Positions 25,084 to 33,651 of a stretch of 64,000 nt of DNA are shown here, piece by piece (position 1 is the first letter of the stretch; the number at the start of each line of letters is the position of its first letter). A program made the position numbers and the translations under genes. The stretch spans positions 310,001 to 374,000 of the forward strand of contig JBCBNV010000005.1 in assembly GCA_039821605.1 (NCBI GenBank), in the 5' to 3' direction. The stretch is from CALBPI01 sp039821605. GTDB taxonomy: Bacteria > Pseudomonadota > Gammaproteobacteria > Steroidobacterales > Woeseiaceae. The notes under the pieces are model-generated. The model ran no database searches and was not told the origin of the DNA. It was given only the letters and a program-made list of their open reading frames with translations.

Positions 25084-25611
25084 TCAGTCCGCCACGTTTC
25101 TCGGCATCGACGTTGAATCAAACCGTTCCCAGCCATGGCCATCGAACGGGTCAACGCCCAACTGGCGCATTACGTGCGGGAAGTCGACCATGACCCAGTT
25201 GTCGACGATCTTGCCATCAACCACTTTCCAGAAATCCATGTAGCGAATCTCGACGCGCTTGCCCGTGGGGGCGATGCCCATGAACTCGCCGCTGTGCACG
25301 GCCTCCTGGCGCCCGAAGGCCGCGCACCATTCGCCCTGGGTAATGCGCGCCTCATCGGTGCAAACCTTGTCGGAGAATGCTGCCTGAAACGGGCGCTGCC
25401 AGCCGTCCTGGAATTCCTTGAGCCCGTTCTTGAAGCCGCAGCCCGCGTTGCCGATCCAGCGGAACGACTCGCTGAAGAAGCGACCCATACTGTCGATGTC
25501 GTGGTCGTTGAGGCCGTCGACCATGGCGTCGATGACGCTCAGCGTCTCTTCGGTTTTGGAGAGGTCGTTGTCTTTCGTCAGCTCAGCCTGTTCGGGGCGT
25601 TGTCCACTCAC
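25084..25611 (-). CDS. NTF2/SnoaL-like protein, single domain
   Basis: A 175-residue protein with one SnoaL/NTF2-like alpha+beta cone. It resembles the second half of the two larger proteins at 25628 and 38055: an FxWxGxxG segment, a helix with QDGWQRPF, and the closing run DFWKVVDGKIVDNWVMVDF followed by a QLGVD end. It is the last gene of the minus-strand operon SDR-symporter-hydrolase-NTF2-NTF2 and starts at GTG 25611, 16 bases after its neighbour. NTF2-fold proteins act as isomerases, cyclases or hydrolases on small organic acids; the reaction here is unknown. Confidence 0.8.
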   Translation of the reverse strand: MSGQRPEQAELTKDNDLSKTEETLSVIDAMVDGLNDHDIDSMGRFFSESFRWIGNAGCGFKNGLKEFQDGWQRPFQAAFSDKVCTDEARITQGEWCAAFGRQEAVHSGEFMGIAPTGKRVEIRYMDFWKVVDGKIVDNWVMVDFPHVMRQLGVDPFDGHGWERFDSTSMPRNVAD

Positions 25612-25627
25612 GTCATGTTTCCTCGCT

Positions 25628-26659
25628 TCAGGGTTTGAAGTCGACGGGCTGGCGATCGAAAGTCACCTCACGCATACGTTCGAGGACATCCACACCGAGC
25701 TGCGCCCAGACATCGAGCAGGTCAATGAGTACCCAGTTCTCGCGGATCTGGCCGTTCTCACAGCGCCAGAGATCGAGGCTCGAAAAGTGAATCTCGCGGT
25801 TAGACGGGCTAATCCCCATCCAACCATCGCCCGATACCGTCGCGTGCATCGCGGGCCAGCCGCAGAACGCCACGTAGTCGCCGTCGGCGAAATAGCAGTC
25901 GTAGCCACCTGCCTTTGTGTCCGATGAGCGGTCGGGCAGGCTTTTGAGAAACGGAATCTGGTGCCAGTTCCGAAACCCCGACAGGCGGCGGTTGGCGCCA
26001 ATGCCGGCGGGCCCGTACCAGTTCATCTTGGGGTGCCAGAATTGCTCGAGATTCATGGCCTCGGGGCCGCCCTCGGCGAAGCGCGAGAGTCCATTGATCA
26101 TGTCATTGACGAGTTTCATGCTGGCCGCACTGTGCACCGGGTCGCTGTCGCCGCGGACAATACCGGCATGCGAGGCCGGACCTGGCACAAGCAACTCAAC
26201 ACCCAGACTGGGCGCCAGGGGCCAGGCGCGCGCCTGCATCATGACCGCCGGGATGTCCCAGAGCAGGCGCAGGTCCGAAATACGATCGTCGCGGAAGCCG
26301 AAGAACTCGATGTAGCGCATGTGCACGAAGTGGCGCGTCGCGGGTATGTCGAGCCAGGGCCGCTCGAACACGCCAGAGTAGTAGCCGCCGCAACCGATCC
26401 AGTCCTTACCCTGGTCGTGCGCGCCGATGACAATGTAGTCGCGACGCTCAAGGTCAGGGATCGCCGCAAGCAAGGGCGCATAGCCTGTCTCGAACAGCGC
26501 TGCCGGACCCTTCACTCGCCCCAGAGGGTGTGCGAGCTGTACATCGCAGTCGAGCGAACACAATGCTGAGAGTTGATCGGGAAGCGCCGCCGCATCGCAG
26601 TCGTAGAGCGCGCTACGGTAGTCCTCGAAGAACGCTTTTCTCGCGCCGATGCCGGTCAT
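25628..26659 (-). CDS. Two-domain NTF2/SnoaL-like protein
   Basis: A 343-residue protein made of two NTF2-like cones (about 20-165 and 185-330). The C-terminal half has MNWYGPAGIGANRR, WHQIPFLKSLPDR, REIHFSSLDLW and ENWVLIDLLDVWAQLGVDV, nearly the same signature as the protein at 38055-39083, so the two are paralogues within one regulon. The N-terminal half has DLERRDYIVIGAHDQG. It overlaps the stop of the upstream hydrolase by 4 bp. No family member with this architecture is known to me with a proven activity. A role on the same catabolic intermediate as its paralogues is inferred. Confidence 0.8.
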   Translation of the reverse strand: MTGIGARKAFFEDYRSALYDCDAAALPDQLSALCSLDCDVQLAHPLGRVKGPAALFETGYAPLLAAIPDLERRDYIVIGAHDQGKDWIGCGGYYSGVFERPWLDIPATRHFVHMRYIEFFGFRDDRISDLRLLWDIPAVMMQARAWPLAPSLGVELLVPGPASHAGIVRGDSDPVHSAASMKLVNDMINGLSRFAEGGPEAMNLEQFWHPKMNWYGPAGIGANRRLSGFRNWHQIPFLKSLPDRSSDTKAGGYDCYFADGDYVAFCGWPAMHATVSGDGWMGISPSNREIHFSSLDLWRCENGQIRENWVLIDLLDVWAQLGVDVLERMREVTFDRQPVDFKP

Positions 26660-27522
26660 TTCAAGTACTCCAGGAACAGGGCCACATCCGCGTCTGCGGC
26701 GGCCTCGCGGCGGTCTGTCGCAAAGTAGTGATCGGACTCCGGGTACAACGATAGGGCATGCAAGCGCCCGGCATCGGCAAGTGCGCGCGCAAAGGTCAGG
26801 CTATTGGTGGCCCGGGTCGCCGTATCGCCGACGGCGTGGTGCACGATGACAGGGCCGTCGAGCCCGTCGAGCTGGTCGGCGAGGCCGTCCACGTTCATCG
26901 TGGCCCAGAACGAGGCCGCGCGCACATCGTCGGTTGCTAGCAGCACGCGCAGCGCCACGCTGCCACCCATGGAGTGCGACCAGAAGAACACGTTGTTCGC
27001 ATCGGCCTGTTCGAGCTGGTCGATAGACGACAGCAGGGCCGCGACGTCCTCGGCGTAATAGTCCACGGACTGATCGTACTGCGGATCAACAAAGGCAAAG
27101 CCCTCGGAGCTGTTGTGCCCCCGGTAGTCGGGAATCACAGTCAGGAAGCCGCGCGTCGCGAACAGTCCAGGTACTGAGCGATAGTAGTCACCCGGCCGGG
27201 CATCCACGCCGCCGCTTGTGATGCCGTAGCGTCGCGGGTCCGGTACGTAGCCGTGATTTGCAACAACGACGGGAAAGCCAGCCGCAGGCGCCGGCGTATC
27301 CGGCACGGCCACCATCGCGTGCAGCTTCAGGCCCGCGTGCTCGTATGCGACGAGGTAGGCCGAGTAGCCTGCCTCTGCCTCGAGCGGCCGCACCCGCTCA
27401 AGCGTCACATCAAACACATGCTCGCGCAGCGCATCGATGCTCATGGGCGGCGGCCGCGGATCGGCCGCGCAGGCCTGAGCCGCCAGCACCGTCAGGGCCA
27501 GCGCGACACCCATGGCCCGCAT
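26656..27522 (-). CDS. Exported alpha/beta hydrolase (dienelactone hydrolase/esterase-like)
   Basis: About 288 residues from ATG 27522, which overlaps the symporter stop (ATGA) and opens with a signal peptide (MGVALALTVLAAQACAAD). The hydrolase fold shows an oxyanion region (VVVANHGYVPD), the nucleophile elbow SHSMGGS, an acidic residue near VGDTATR and the terminal His in YPESDHYF. It is probably a periplasmic esterase, lactonase or peptidase-like enzyme that trims the substrate before uptake by the neighbouring symporter. The next gene, an NTF2-like protein, overlaps it by 4 bp. Confidence 0.85.
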   Translation of the reverse strand: MRAMGVALALTVLAAQACAADPRPPPMSIDALREHVFDVTLERVRPLEAEAGYSAYLVAYEHAGLKLHAMVAVPDTPAPAAGFPVVVANHGYVPDPRRYGITSGGVDARPGDYYRSVPGLFATRGFLTVIPDYRGHNSSEGFAFVDPQYDQSVDYYAEDVAALLSSIDQLEQADANNVFFWSHSMGGSVALRVLLATDDVRAASFWATMNVDGLADQLDGLDGPVIVHHAVGDTATRATNSLTFARALADAGRLHALSLYPESDHYFATDRREAAADADVALFLEYLK

Positions 27523-29129
27523 CAGATCAACGCCTCGAAGGCGTACAGGAACACGATCGTAAAGACAAAGAACACGAGCAGCCACCAGCTCACACGGTCG
27601 ATCTTGCCGGGCACGAGGTACCAGCCATTTTCCATCTCGGGCAGGCCTTTTTCACGAAACTCGCGTTGCTGGCCCGGGATCGAGTAAGCCGACCATTCAG
27701 CTTGCGGGCCATCGATGAGCCGGCTCGCCACGAGCGACACGATGATGTTCACGCCGCCACCGATGACGCAGTACCAGGGCCAGGCGATGTCCGTCTGCGT
27801 GGCGACGAGCCAGATCATGATAAAGCCGACGGCAACGCCGGCAAGCAGACCCTTCTCCGTGGTCTGCTTCGAGAAAAAGCCGAGGCCGAACATGCTCAGC
27901 TTGGCACCCACGAAATAGGAGCCGATCTGCGACAGCGTGCGCAGGATCGAACCCTCGCTGTTCACGTACAACATCGCCGGCACGATAATGAGCACGGCCC
28001 AGAGCACCGTGAAGCCGCGCGTGACCGTGAGGTAGTGCTCGGGCGACGCGTCCCTCTTGTAGTAGCGCTGGTAGAAGTCGATTGTCGAAATCGTGGCCAG
28101 CGAGTTGAAGGCCGAGTCGAGCGACGACATCGAGGCCGCAACCACCGCCGCGGCGATGATCCCCATGAGTCCCGGCAGTCCATAGTCCGTCGCGAAGCTC
28201 AGGATAATCGTATTGCCGTCGTCAAACTCCTGGCCGCCGTAATAGCCGTAGAAGAGGATGCCGAGCACGAAGAACAGGAAGTAGATGAAGAATGCGACGA
28301 AGCCCATAAGCAGGAACGACTTCTTGGCGTCGCCGATGTTCTTGGCGGCCAGTGTCCGCTGAACCATCATCTGGTTGGCGCCGTACACCGTCACGTGGAA
28401 TATCGTCATGGCAAACACGCCCGACCACACTGTGGCCTCAAGCGTGAAGTCCATCGACAGGTCCAGCGGATTCGTCTTGCCGGCGGCCTTGAGGCTGTCG
28501 AGCACCTCCCCGAGTGGGGCCGGCATGTTGTTGATGAGCGCAAAGAAGATGATCAGGGCGCCCACGAGCAGCACGCCCGCCTGAATCACGTCGGTCCAGA
28601 TCACCGCCGTAATGCCGCCCATCATCGTATAGATGAGTGCGATGATGGTGACCATGACGATGGCCAGCTTCACATCGACGCCCGTGATGAACTGAATGAC
28701 CAGTGCAGTCGCGTAGAGCACGGCGGCCGAGGTCAGCGCCTGCGAGACGAGGAACACGGCCGAGATCACCGCGCGCGAGGTCGGGCCAAAGCGCTGCTCC
28801 ATGTAATCGTAGATCGACGCCACGCCGGAGTTGAAGAAGAACGGCAGAAAGATCGTGATCACGAGGAAGATCACGATCGGATAGTTAAGATGGATCGCGA
28901 TGACAGCGATGCTCTCGGAGTAGGCCCAGGCCGGGCCACCCAGGAACGACAGCGCGCTCACGTAGGTCGCAATGACCGAGATGCCGATAGCCCACCAGGG
29001 TGTCGTACGCCGCCCAAGGTAGAAGTCCTCAGCCGTTTCGACTCTCTTGCTGAGCACCCAGCCCAGCAGCAGATTCAAAAGCACATAGGTGACGAGGATG
29101 ATCCAGTTGAGCGTACCGAATTCAGCCAT
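27522..29129 (-). CDS. Sodium:solute symporter (SSS family)
   Basis: A 535-residue integral membrane protein with about 13 helices. The N-terminal SSS hallmark DFYLGRRTTPWW is near residue 36, and the sodium-site helix contains AASMSSLDSAFNS near residue 330 with the conserved Ser pair. It belongs to the SGLT/sialic-acid-like branch, but the solute cannot be read from sequence. Position in the LacI-controlled operon, downstream of the SDR and coupled to a periplasmic hydrolase, points to uptake of the pathway substrate across the inner membrane. Confidence 0.9.
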   Translation of the reverse strand: MAEFGTLNWIILVTYVLLNLLLGWVLSKRVETAEDFYLGRRTTPWWAIGISVIATYVSALSFLGGPAWAYSESIAVIAIHLNYPIVIFLVITIFLPFFFNSGVASIYDYMEQRFGPTSRAVISAVFLVSQALTSAAVLYATALVIQFITGVDVKLAIVMVTIIALIYTMMGGITAVIWTDVIQAGVLLVGALIIFFALINNMPAPLGEVLDSLKAAGKTNPLDLSMDFTLEATVWSGVFAMTIFHVTVYGANQMMVQRTLAAKNIGDAKKSFLLMGFVAFFIYFLFFVLGILFYGYYGGQEFDDGNTIILSFATDYGLPGLMGIIAAAVVAASMSSLDSAFNSLATISTIDFYQRYYKRDASPEHYLTVTRGFTVLWAVLIIVPAMLYVNSEGSILRTLSQIGSYFVGAKLSMFGLGFFSKQTTEKGLLAGVAVGFIMIWLVATQTDIAWPWYCVIGGGVNIIVSLVASRLIDGPQAEWSAYSIPGQQREFREKGLPEMENGWYLVPGKIDRVSWWLLVFFVFTIVFLYAFEALI

Positions 29130-29156
29130 GGGCGCGTCTTCCTGCCAGGGTTCTCG

Positions 29157-29891
29157 TTATTGCGCGGTCCAGCCGCCGTCGACACGCAGACTATGGCCCG
29201 TGACCATGCCTGAGGCCGGTGCGACCAGGTACAGAACGGCCTGCACGATGTCGTCGAGCGAGGCCAGCTTGCCCATCGGGATCATGCCAAACACGAAGTC
29301 GCGGAACGCCGGGTTGTCGAGCATGGGCTTGGTCATGGGCGTTTCCACGAAGGTGGGCGCGATCGTGTTGACTCGGATACCGTGGGGCGCGAGCTCGACG
29401 GCCATCGCCTTCGTGAGCCCTTCAACGGCGTGCTTGGTCATGCAGTACACACTGCGGTTCGGCGAACCCACGTGACCCATCTGGGACGACATGTTGATGA
29501 TCGCGCCGGGGCCGCCCGCCCGCAGCATGGCCTGCGCGGCAGCCTGCGCGACCCGAAACGCCGCCCGCACATTGAGGTCGAGCACGAAATCCAGTGACTC
29601 CGTATCGACCTCGACGAAGGGCTGTGGCCGGTTGGCGCCTGCGTTGTTGACGAGGATTGACAGGCCTTCGATCTCAGCGACACGTGCCACGAAAGCGTCC
29701 TCGGTGACGTCGCCCGTCCAGATCTCTATCCGGCCCGAACTGCGGGCAGCAAGCGCCTCGAGGTCGGAGAGCGTGCGCGCTGTCGCAATGACTTGGGCGC
29801 CCGCTTCGGCCAGCCCCTCGGCGCAAGCGCGGCCCAGCCCACGACCGGCCCCCGTGACGAGCGCGAGCTGTCCTGACAGGCTTTCAGACAT
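29157..29891 (-). CDS. SDR family oxidoreductase
   Basis: A 244-residue classical SDR from ATG 29891; a TTG 12 bases upstream is less likely. It has the cofactor motif TGAGRGLGRA, NNAG, the catalytic Ser (NMSSQMG) and YCMTK, and ends with a dinucleotide-type GGWTAQ tail. It is the first gene of the minus-strand operon leading to the symporter and NTF2 genes, and its start lies 13 bases from the best LacI-type operator. It likely oxidises a hydroxyl group of the pathway intermediate; the substrate is unknown. Confidence 0.88.
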   Translation of the reverse strand: MSESLSGQLALVTGAGRGLGRACAEGLAEAGAQVIATARTLSDLEALAARSSGRIEIWTGDVTEDAFVARVAEIEGLSILVNNAGANRPQPFVEVDTESLDFVLDLNVRAAFRVAQAAAQAMLRAGGPGAIINMSSQMGHVGSPNRSVYCMTKHAVEGLTKAMAVELAPHGIRVNTIAPTFVETPMTKPMLDNPAFRDFVFGMIPMGKLASLDDIVQAVLYLVAPASGMVTGHSLRVDGGWTAQ

Positions 29892-29903
29892 GTTCGGCGC
29901 CAA

Positions 29904-29921
29904 ATTGCATACGAATGCAAT
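29904..29921. promoter_or_regulatory. LacI-type operator A (SDR/lacI divergent gap)
   Basis: ATTGCATACGAATGCAAT is an 18-bp inverted repeat with a central CG and only one mismatched pair, a classic LacI-family operator shape. It fills the short gap between the SDR operon and the repressor gene, so it can control both directions and give autoregulation. Its right half CGAATGCA is shared with four other sites in this locus. Confidence 0.8.
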
Positions 29922-29942
29922 ACTGCCTACTATCCGGCGACA

Positions 29943-31025
29943 ATGAAAGCCGGCAAGCTATCGCGGCGTATGAACAAGACACGAAGAACCAAGGACAAAC
30001 GGAGCAAGTCGGGCAAGAAGCGTGCGACCTCCTACGATGTCGCAGAGCTGGCCGGCGTCTCGCAATCGGCAGTGTCCCGGGTCTTTCAGGACGGCGCCAG
30101 CGCATCGAAAGCCATGCGCGAACGGGTCATGGCCGCCGCCGATAAACTCGGCTACAGGCCCAACGCAATTGCGCGCGGTCTGATCACGCAGCGCTCCAAC
30201 ATGGTCGCCGTTGTGATCTCCAAGCTCACCAACCTCTACTACCCGGAAGTGCTCGTGCAGCTCACACAGCGCTTCTCGGAACGCAACGTGCGCGTGCTGT
30301 TATTCGCATTGGAGCGCGAGAGCGATACGGGCAGTGTGGTCGAGCAAATGCTGCAATACCGTGTCGACGGCGTTATCACAGCCGCCATGTTTACGCCCGA
30401 ACAACTGCGCACCATCGAAAGCGCCCACATCCCAGTCGTGTTCTACAACCGGACGTCGCGTGAGCCGCTCGTGAGCTCCGTTCGTTGTGACCAGGAGGCC
30501 GGAGAGCGTTGGCTCGTCGACGAACTGGTTCGCGCCGGGCACCGGTCATTCGGCGTCGTCGAGGGCCCCGAAGACTCGGTGGTGAGCATAGAACGCAAGA
30601 TGGGCGCCCTGAACGAGCTCGCCCAGCTCGGTATCACCGACGTCACGACCGTCAGCGGCGACTTTGGCTACGAGACGGGCCGGGCCTGTTTCTCGGAACT
30701 CGTGGAGCGGCGCGGCAACGTACCCGATGCCATCATCGCGGCCAACGACGTCATGGCCATCGGCTGCATCGACGAGGCACGCGAGGGGCATGGTCTGATC
30801 GTGCCCGAAGACATTTCTATCGTCGGCTTCGACGGGGTCGGCCCGGCACGCTACGCAGCCTATGAAGTCACCACGGTGCGCCAACCTGTGCAACGCATGA
30901 CGGAATCGGCGGCATCGATGCTGCTCGAGCGCATCGAGCGGCCTGAGCTTTCGCCCGAGAAGCGGGCGTTCTCGGGCATTCCCATTCGCGGCGGCTCGGC
31001 CCGGCTGCTCAAGACCGGCGACTAG
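29943..31025 (+). CDS. LacI-family transcriptional repressor
   Basis: About 360 residues. A Lys/Arg-rich N-terminal tail precedes the HTH (SYDVAELAGVSQSAVSRVF, about 35-55) and hinge helix (KLGYRPNAIARGL), then a periplasmic-binding-protein-like effector domain with the DAIIAANDVMAIG and ISIVGFDGVG landmarks. An alternative ATG at 29970 would drop nine residues; neither has a strong ribosome site. It is the first gene of a plus-strand operon with a hydrolase, MetE-like enzyme and HpcH aldolase. Five matching operators nearby make it the likely local master repressor, with a pathway intermediate as inducer. Confidence 0.92.
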   Translation: MKAGKLSRRMNKTRRTKDKRSKSGKKRATSYDVAELAGVSQSAVSRVFQDGASASKAMRERVMAAADKLGYRPNAIARGLITQRSNMVAVVISKLTNLYYPEVLVQLTQRFSERNVRVLLFALERESDTGSVVEQMLQYRVDGVITAAMFTPEQLRTIESAHIPVVFYNRTSREPLVSSVRCDQEAGERWLVDELVRAGHRSFGVVEGPEDSVVSIERKMGALNELAQLGITDVTTVSGDFGYETGRACFSELVERRGNVPDAIIAANDVMAIGCIDEAREGHGLIVPEDISIVGFDGVGPARYAAYEVTTVRQPVQRMTESAASMLLERIERPELSPEKRAFSGIPIRGGSARLLKTGD

Positions 31026-31028
31026 GAA

Positions 31029-31754
31029 GTGCCGGCGCCCGCCGTGGTCTACCTGCCGGGCATGATGTGCGACGCGCGGCTGTGGACGCCGCAGACCGAC
31101 GCGCTGCCCTACCCCGCATTGCACGCTGACACCACGCGCGCCGACAACTTCGCCGACATGGCAGCGCAGGTGCTCGAGGCCGCGCCGCCCGAGTTTGCGC
31201 TTGTGGGATTGTCTATGGGTGGCATTCTGGCTTTTGAGGTCTGGCGCCAGGTCCGCGAGCGTGTCACCCACCTCGCGCTGCTCGACACCAACCCGTACGC
31301 CGAGGCGCCCGAGCGGCAATCGCTGCGACTCGAACAGATCGACATTGCGTTGTCGGGCGGCCTGCGCACGCTGGCCGTCGAGTCGATGAAGCCGCTCTAC
31401 CTTGCTGAATCGCAGCGCGACAATGAGGCGCTGCTCAACCTGCTGCTCGACATGGCGCTCACACTCGGGCCCGAAGTGTTTGAGCGCCAGTCGATTGCCC
31501 TTCGCGGCCGTGCGGACAGTGCTGCGACGCTCCCCACCATCGAGTGCCCGACGCTCGTGCTGTGCGGCGCCGAAGATAAGTTGTGCCCCGTTGGCTATCA
31601 TCAATTTATGGCCAATGCGATTCCCGGGGCACGGCTGGAGATCATCGAAGACTGCGGGCACATCGCCACGCTGGAACAACCCGCGGCCGTTACGGCGGCA
31701 CTCGCAAAGCTACTTGCGCAACCGCCATCTCGAACAACAACAGGAACATCATGA
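31029..31754 (+). CDS. Alpha/beta hydrolase (enol-lactonase/MenH-like)
   Basis: A 241-residue cytoplasmic hydrolase starting at GTG 31029, three bases after the repressor stop. The nucleophile elbow is GLSMGG (Ser near residue 60), the acid lies in LCGAEDKLCP near 185 and the His in DCGHIATLEQP near 210, a full catalytic triad. Similar proteins hydrolyse lactones, esters or C-C bonds. Its stop overlaps the start of the MetE-like gene, so it is part of the repressor operon. The substrate is unknown. Confidence 0.88.
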   Translation: MPAPAVVYLPGMMCDARLWTPQTDALPYPALHADTTRADNFADMAAQVLEAAPPEFALVGLSMGGILAFEVWRQVRERVTHLALLDTNPYAEAPERQSLRLEQIDIALSGGLRTLAVESMKPLYLAESQRDNEALLNLLLDMALTLGPEVFERQSIALRGRADSAATLPTIECPTLVLCGAEDKLCPVGYHQFMANAIPGARLEIIEDCGHIATLEQPAAVTAALAKLLAQPPSRTTTGTS

Positions 31755-32896
31755 AAACGAGCCAGGACCGCATCTTGACGACACATGTCGGCAGCCTGCC
31801 CCGGTCGCAGGCCGTGACCGACGCTGTTTTTGCTGCGGAGCGCGGCGACCCCGTCAGCGACGCGGGCCGCACCATCCGCGATGCCGTGGCCGAGGTGGTG
31901 GCACGACAGGTCGAGTGCGGCGTGGATGTGGTCAGCGACGGCGAGATGAGCAAGATCAGCTACGCCACCTACATCAAGGACCGCATCACGGGCTTCGACG
32001 GCGACAGTGCGCGCGAGCCGCCAAGCGATCTCGAGGACTACCCGAGCTTCCTGAAGCGCCTTGCCGACTCAGGTGGCACACCGACCTACCGCCGGCCTTG
32101 CTGCGTGGGCGAAATTCGCGTCAAGGACATGCAGCCCGTGTCCGACGACATCGATAACATGCAGGCCGCGATGACCGCGGCGCCGCCCGTCGAGGGTTTC
32201 ATGAACGCTGCTTCGCCGGGCGTCATCGCGCTGTTTCAGCCCAACCGGCACTACGACAGCCACGAGGGTTACCTCATCGCGCTGGCCGAAGCGATGCGGG
32301 CCGAATACCGGGCCATCGTCGACGCAGGTCTTGTCCTGCAGCTTGACTCGCCGGACTTGGGGCTGGGCCGGCATATGATGTTCAAAGGCAAACCCGACGC
32401 TGAGTACGTCGCCCAGGCGACGCTGCATGTGGAGGCACTGAACGCCGCGCTTGAGGGCATTCCCCGGGATCGCGTGCGCCTGCATGTTTGCTGGGGCAAC
32501 TACGAGGGGCCGCACCACCACGATGCGCCTATGGAGCTCGTGTTGCCCATTGCACTCAAGGCACATATAGGTGGACTGCTGTTCGAGTCCTCGAACCCGC
32601 GCCATGCACACGAGTGGGAGGTGTTCGCGAACACGAACCTGCCCGAAGACCTCATCCTGATTCCGGGCGTACTCGACTCGACCACGAACTTCGTGGAGCA
32701 CCCCAAGCTTGTCGCCGAGCGAATCTGCCGCTATGCGGACATCGTGGGCCGCGACCGCGTCATCGCCGGCACGGACTGTGGGTTCTCGACGTTTGCAGGC
32801 TTCGGTGCCGTCGACGAGAACATCGTCTATGCCAAGCTCGCGAGCATGGCAGAGGGCGCCGCACGGGCCAGCGATCAGCTCTGGGGGCGCGCATGA
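31751..32896 (+). CDS. MetE C-terminal-like zinc methyl/alkyltransferase
   Basis: A 381-residue TIM-barrel protein of the cobalamin-independent methionine synthase II group, starting at ATG 31751 inside an ATGA overlap. It corresponds to only the catalytic half of MetE. The opening TTHVGSLPRS and the zinc ligands are present: His and Cys in LHVCWGNYEG, Glu in LLFESSN and Cys in AGTDCGFS. Relatives include epoxyalkane:coenzyme M transferase, so thiol alkylation or demethylation of a catabolic substrate fits better than methionine synthesis, since nothing else for methionine lies here. It is coupled to the HpcH aldolase by another 4-bp overlap. Confidence 0.85.
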   Translation: MKTSQDRILTTHVGSLPRSQAVTDAVFAAERGDPVSDAGRTIRDAVAEVVARQVECGVDVVSDGEMSKISYATYIKDRITGFDGDSAREPPSDLEDYPSFLKRLADSGGTPTYRRPCCVGEIRVKDMQPVSDDIDNMQAAMTAAPPVEGFMNAASPGVIALFQPNRHYDSHEGYLIALAEAMRAEYRAIVDAGLVLQLDSPDLGLGRHMMFKGKPDAEYVAQATLHVEALNAALEGIPRDRVRLHVCWGNYEGPHHHDAPMELVLPIALKAHIGGLLFESSNPRHAHEWEVFANTNLPEDLILIPGVLDSTTNFVEHPKLVAERICRYADIVGRDRVIAGTDCGFSTFAGFGAVDENIVYAKLASMAEGAARASDQLWGRA

Positions 32897-33651
32897 GCGG
32901 CCGCATCGAATCGTTCCGTAGCCGGCTCGTCGATGGCGCACCGATCATGGGCACATTTATGAAGACGCCCTCGCCCGTGGTGGCCGAGGTGCTCGGGCTG
33001 TCGTCGCTCGATGTCGTCACCATCGACAGTGAGCACGCCCCGTTCGGCCGCAGCGAGACGGATCTGTGCCTCGCCGCCTACCGGGCGGCCGACATGCCCA
33101 GTCTCGTTCGCACCGCAGATGATTCCGCACGCGAGATTCGCAACGCGCTCGACAGCGGTGCAAGCGGCATCCTCGTGCCTCACGTCACGAGCGCGGCACA
33201 AGCCGAGCGTATCGTGCGCGCCAGCCACTTTGGCGATGGTGGACGCGGGTTTGCAGGTTCACCGCGCGCGGCGGGCTACGGCACGCTGGGCATGGCCGAG
33301 AATCTTGAGGCCAGCCGCCAGCACACGAGCGTCGTCCTGCAAATTGAAGACCTCGCCGCGCTCGATCAGGTGCCCGACATCGCCGCTGTCGAGGGCGTCG
33401 ACGCCCTGTTCGTCGGCCGCGCTGACCTTGCGGTCGCCATGCAGCTCGCGCCCGGTGATGCAGCGGTCGTCGAGGCGGTTGAGAAGATCTGCCGGCAGTG
33501 CCGTGACGCGGGCGTGGCGGTTGGGATGTTCACGCCCGACCTGGCCGAGCTGCCGAGCTGGCGTGAGCTTGGCGCGAGCCTGTTCCTGCTCAAGTCCGAC
33601 CACGTCTTCTTGCTCGCCGGCGCCAATCAGCTGTCCGACGCGATCCGATAG
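32893..33651 (+). CDS. HpcH/HpaI family aldolase
   Basis: A 252-residue class II pyruvate-type aldolase from ATG 32893 (4-bp overlap). The active-site set of HpaI is visible: His in IDSEHAPFG, Arg in LVRTAD, the metal-binding Glu in LQIEDL and Asp in VGRADLA. These enzymes cleave 4-hydroxy-2-oxoacids into pyruvate or oxaloacetate plus an aldehyde, so it is the likely carbon-carbon splitting step of the pathway. It ends the repressor operon and overlaps the convergent amidohydrolase gene by 25 bp at the 3' end. Confidence 0.9.
   Translation: MSGRIESFRSRLVDGAPIMGTFMKTPSPVVAEVLGLSSLDVVTIDSEHAPFGRSETDLCLAAYRAADMPSLVRTADDSAREIRNALDSGASGILVPHVTSAAQAERIVRASHFGDGGRGFAGSPRAAGYGTLGMAENLEASRQHTSVVLQIEDLAALDQVPDIAAVEGVDALFVGRADLAVAMQLAPGDAAVVEAVEKICRQCRDAGVAVGMFTPDLAELPSWRELGASLFLLKSDHVFLLAGANQLSDAIR

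Noticed and set aside
27258..29213. A 651-codon open frame on the plus strand opposite the symporter
   Set aside because: It is antisense to a clear SSS transporter, is extremely rich in Arg, His and Asp, has no family signature or ribosome site, and is the usual high-GC mirror of a membrane protein gene.
31751..32896. Annotation as methionine synthase MetE
   Set aside because: The N-terminal half of MetE is missing and the gene sits in a LacI-controlled catabolic operon.
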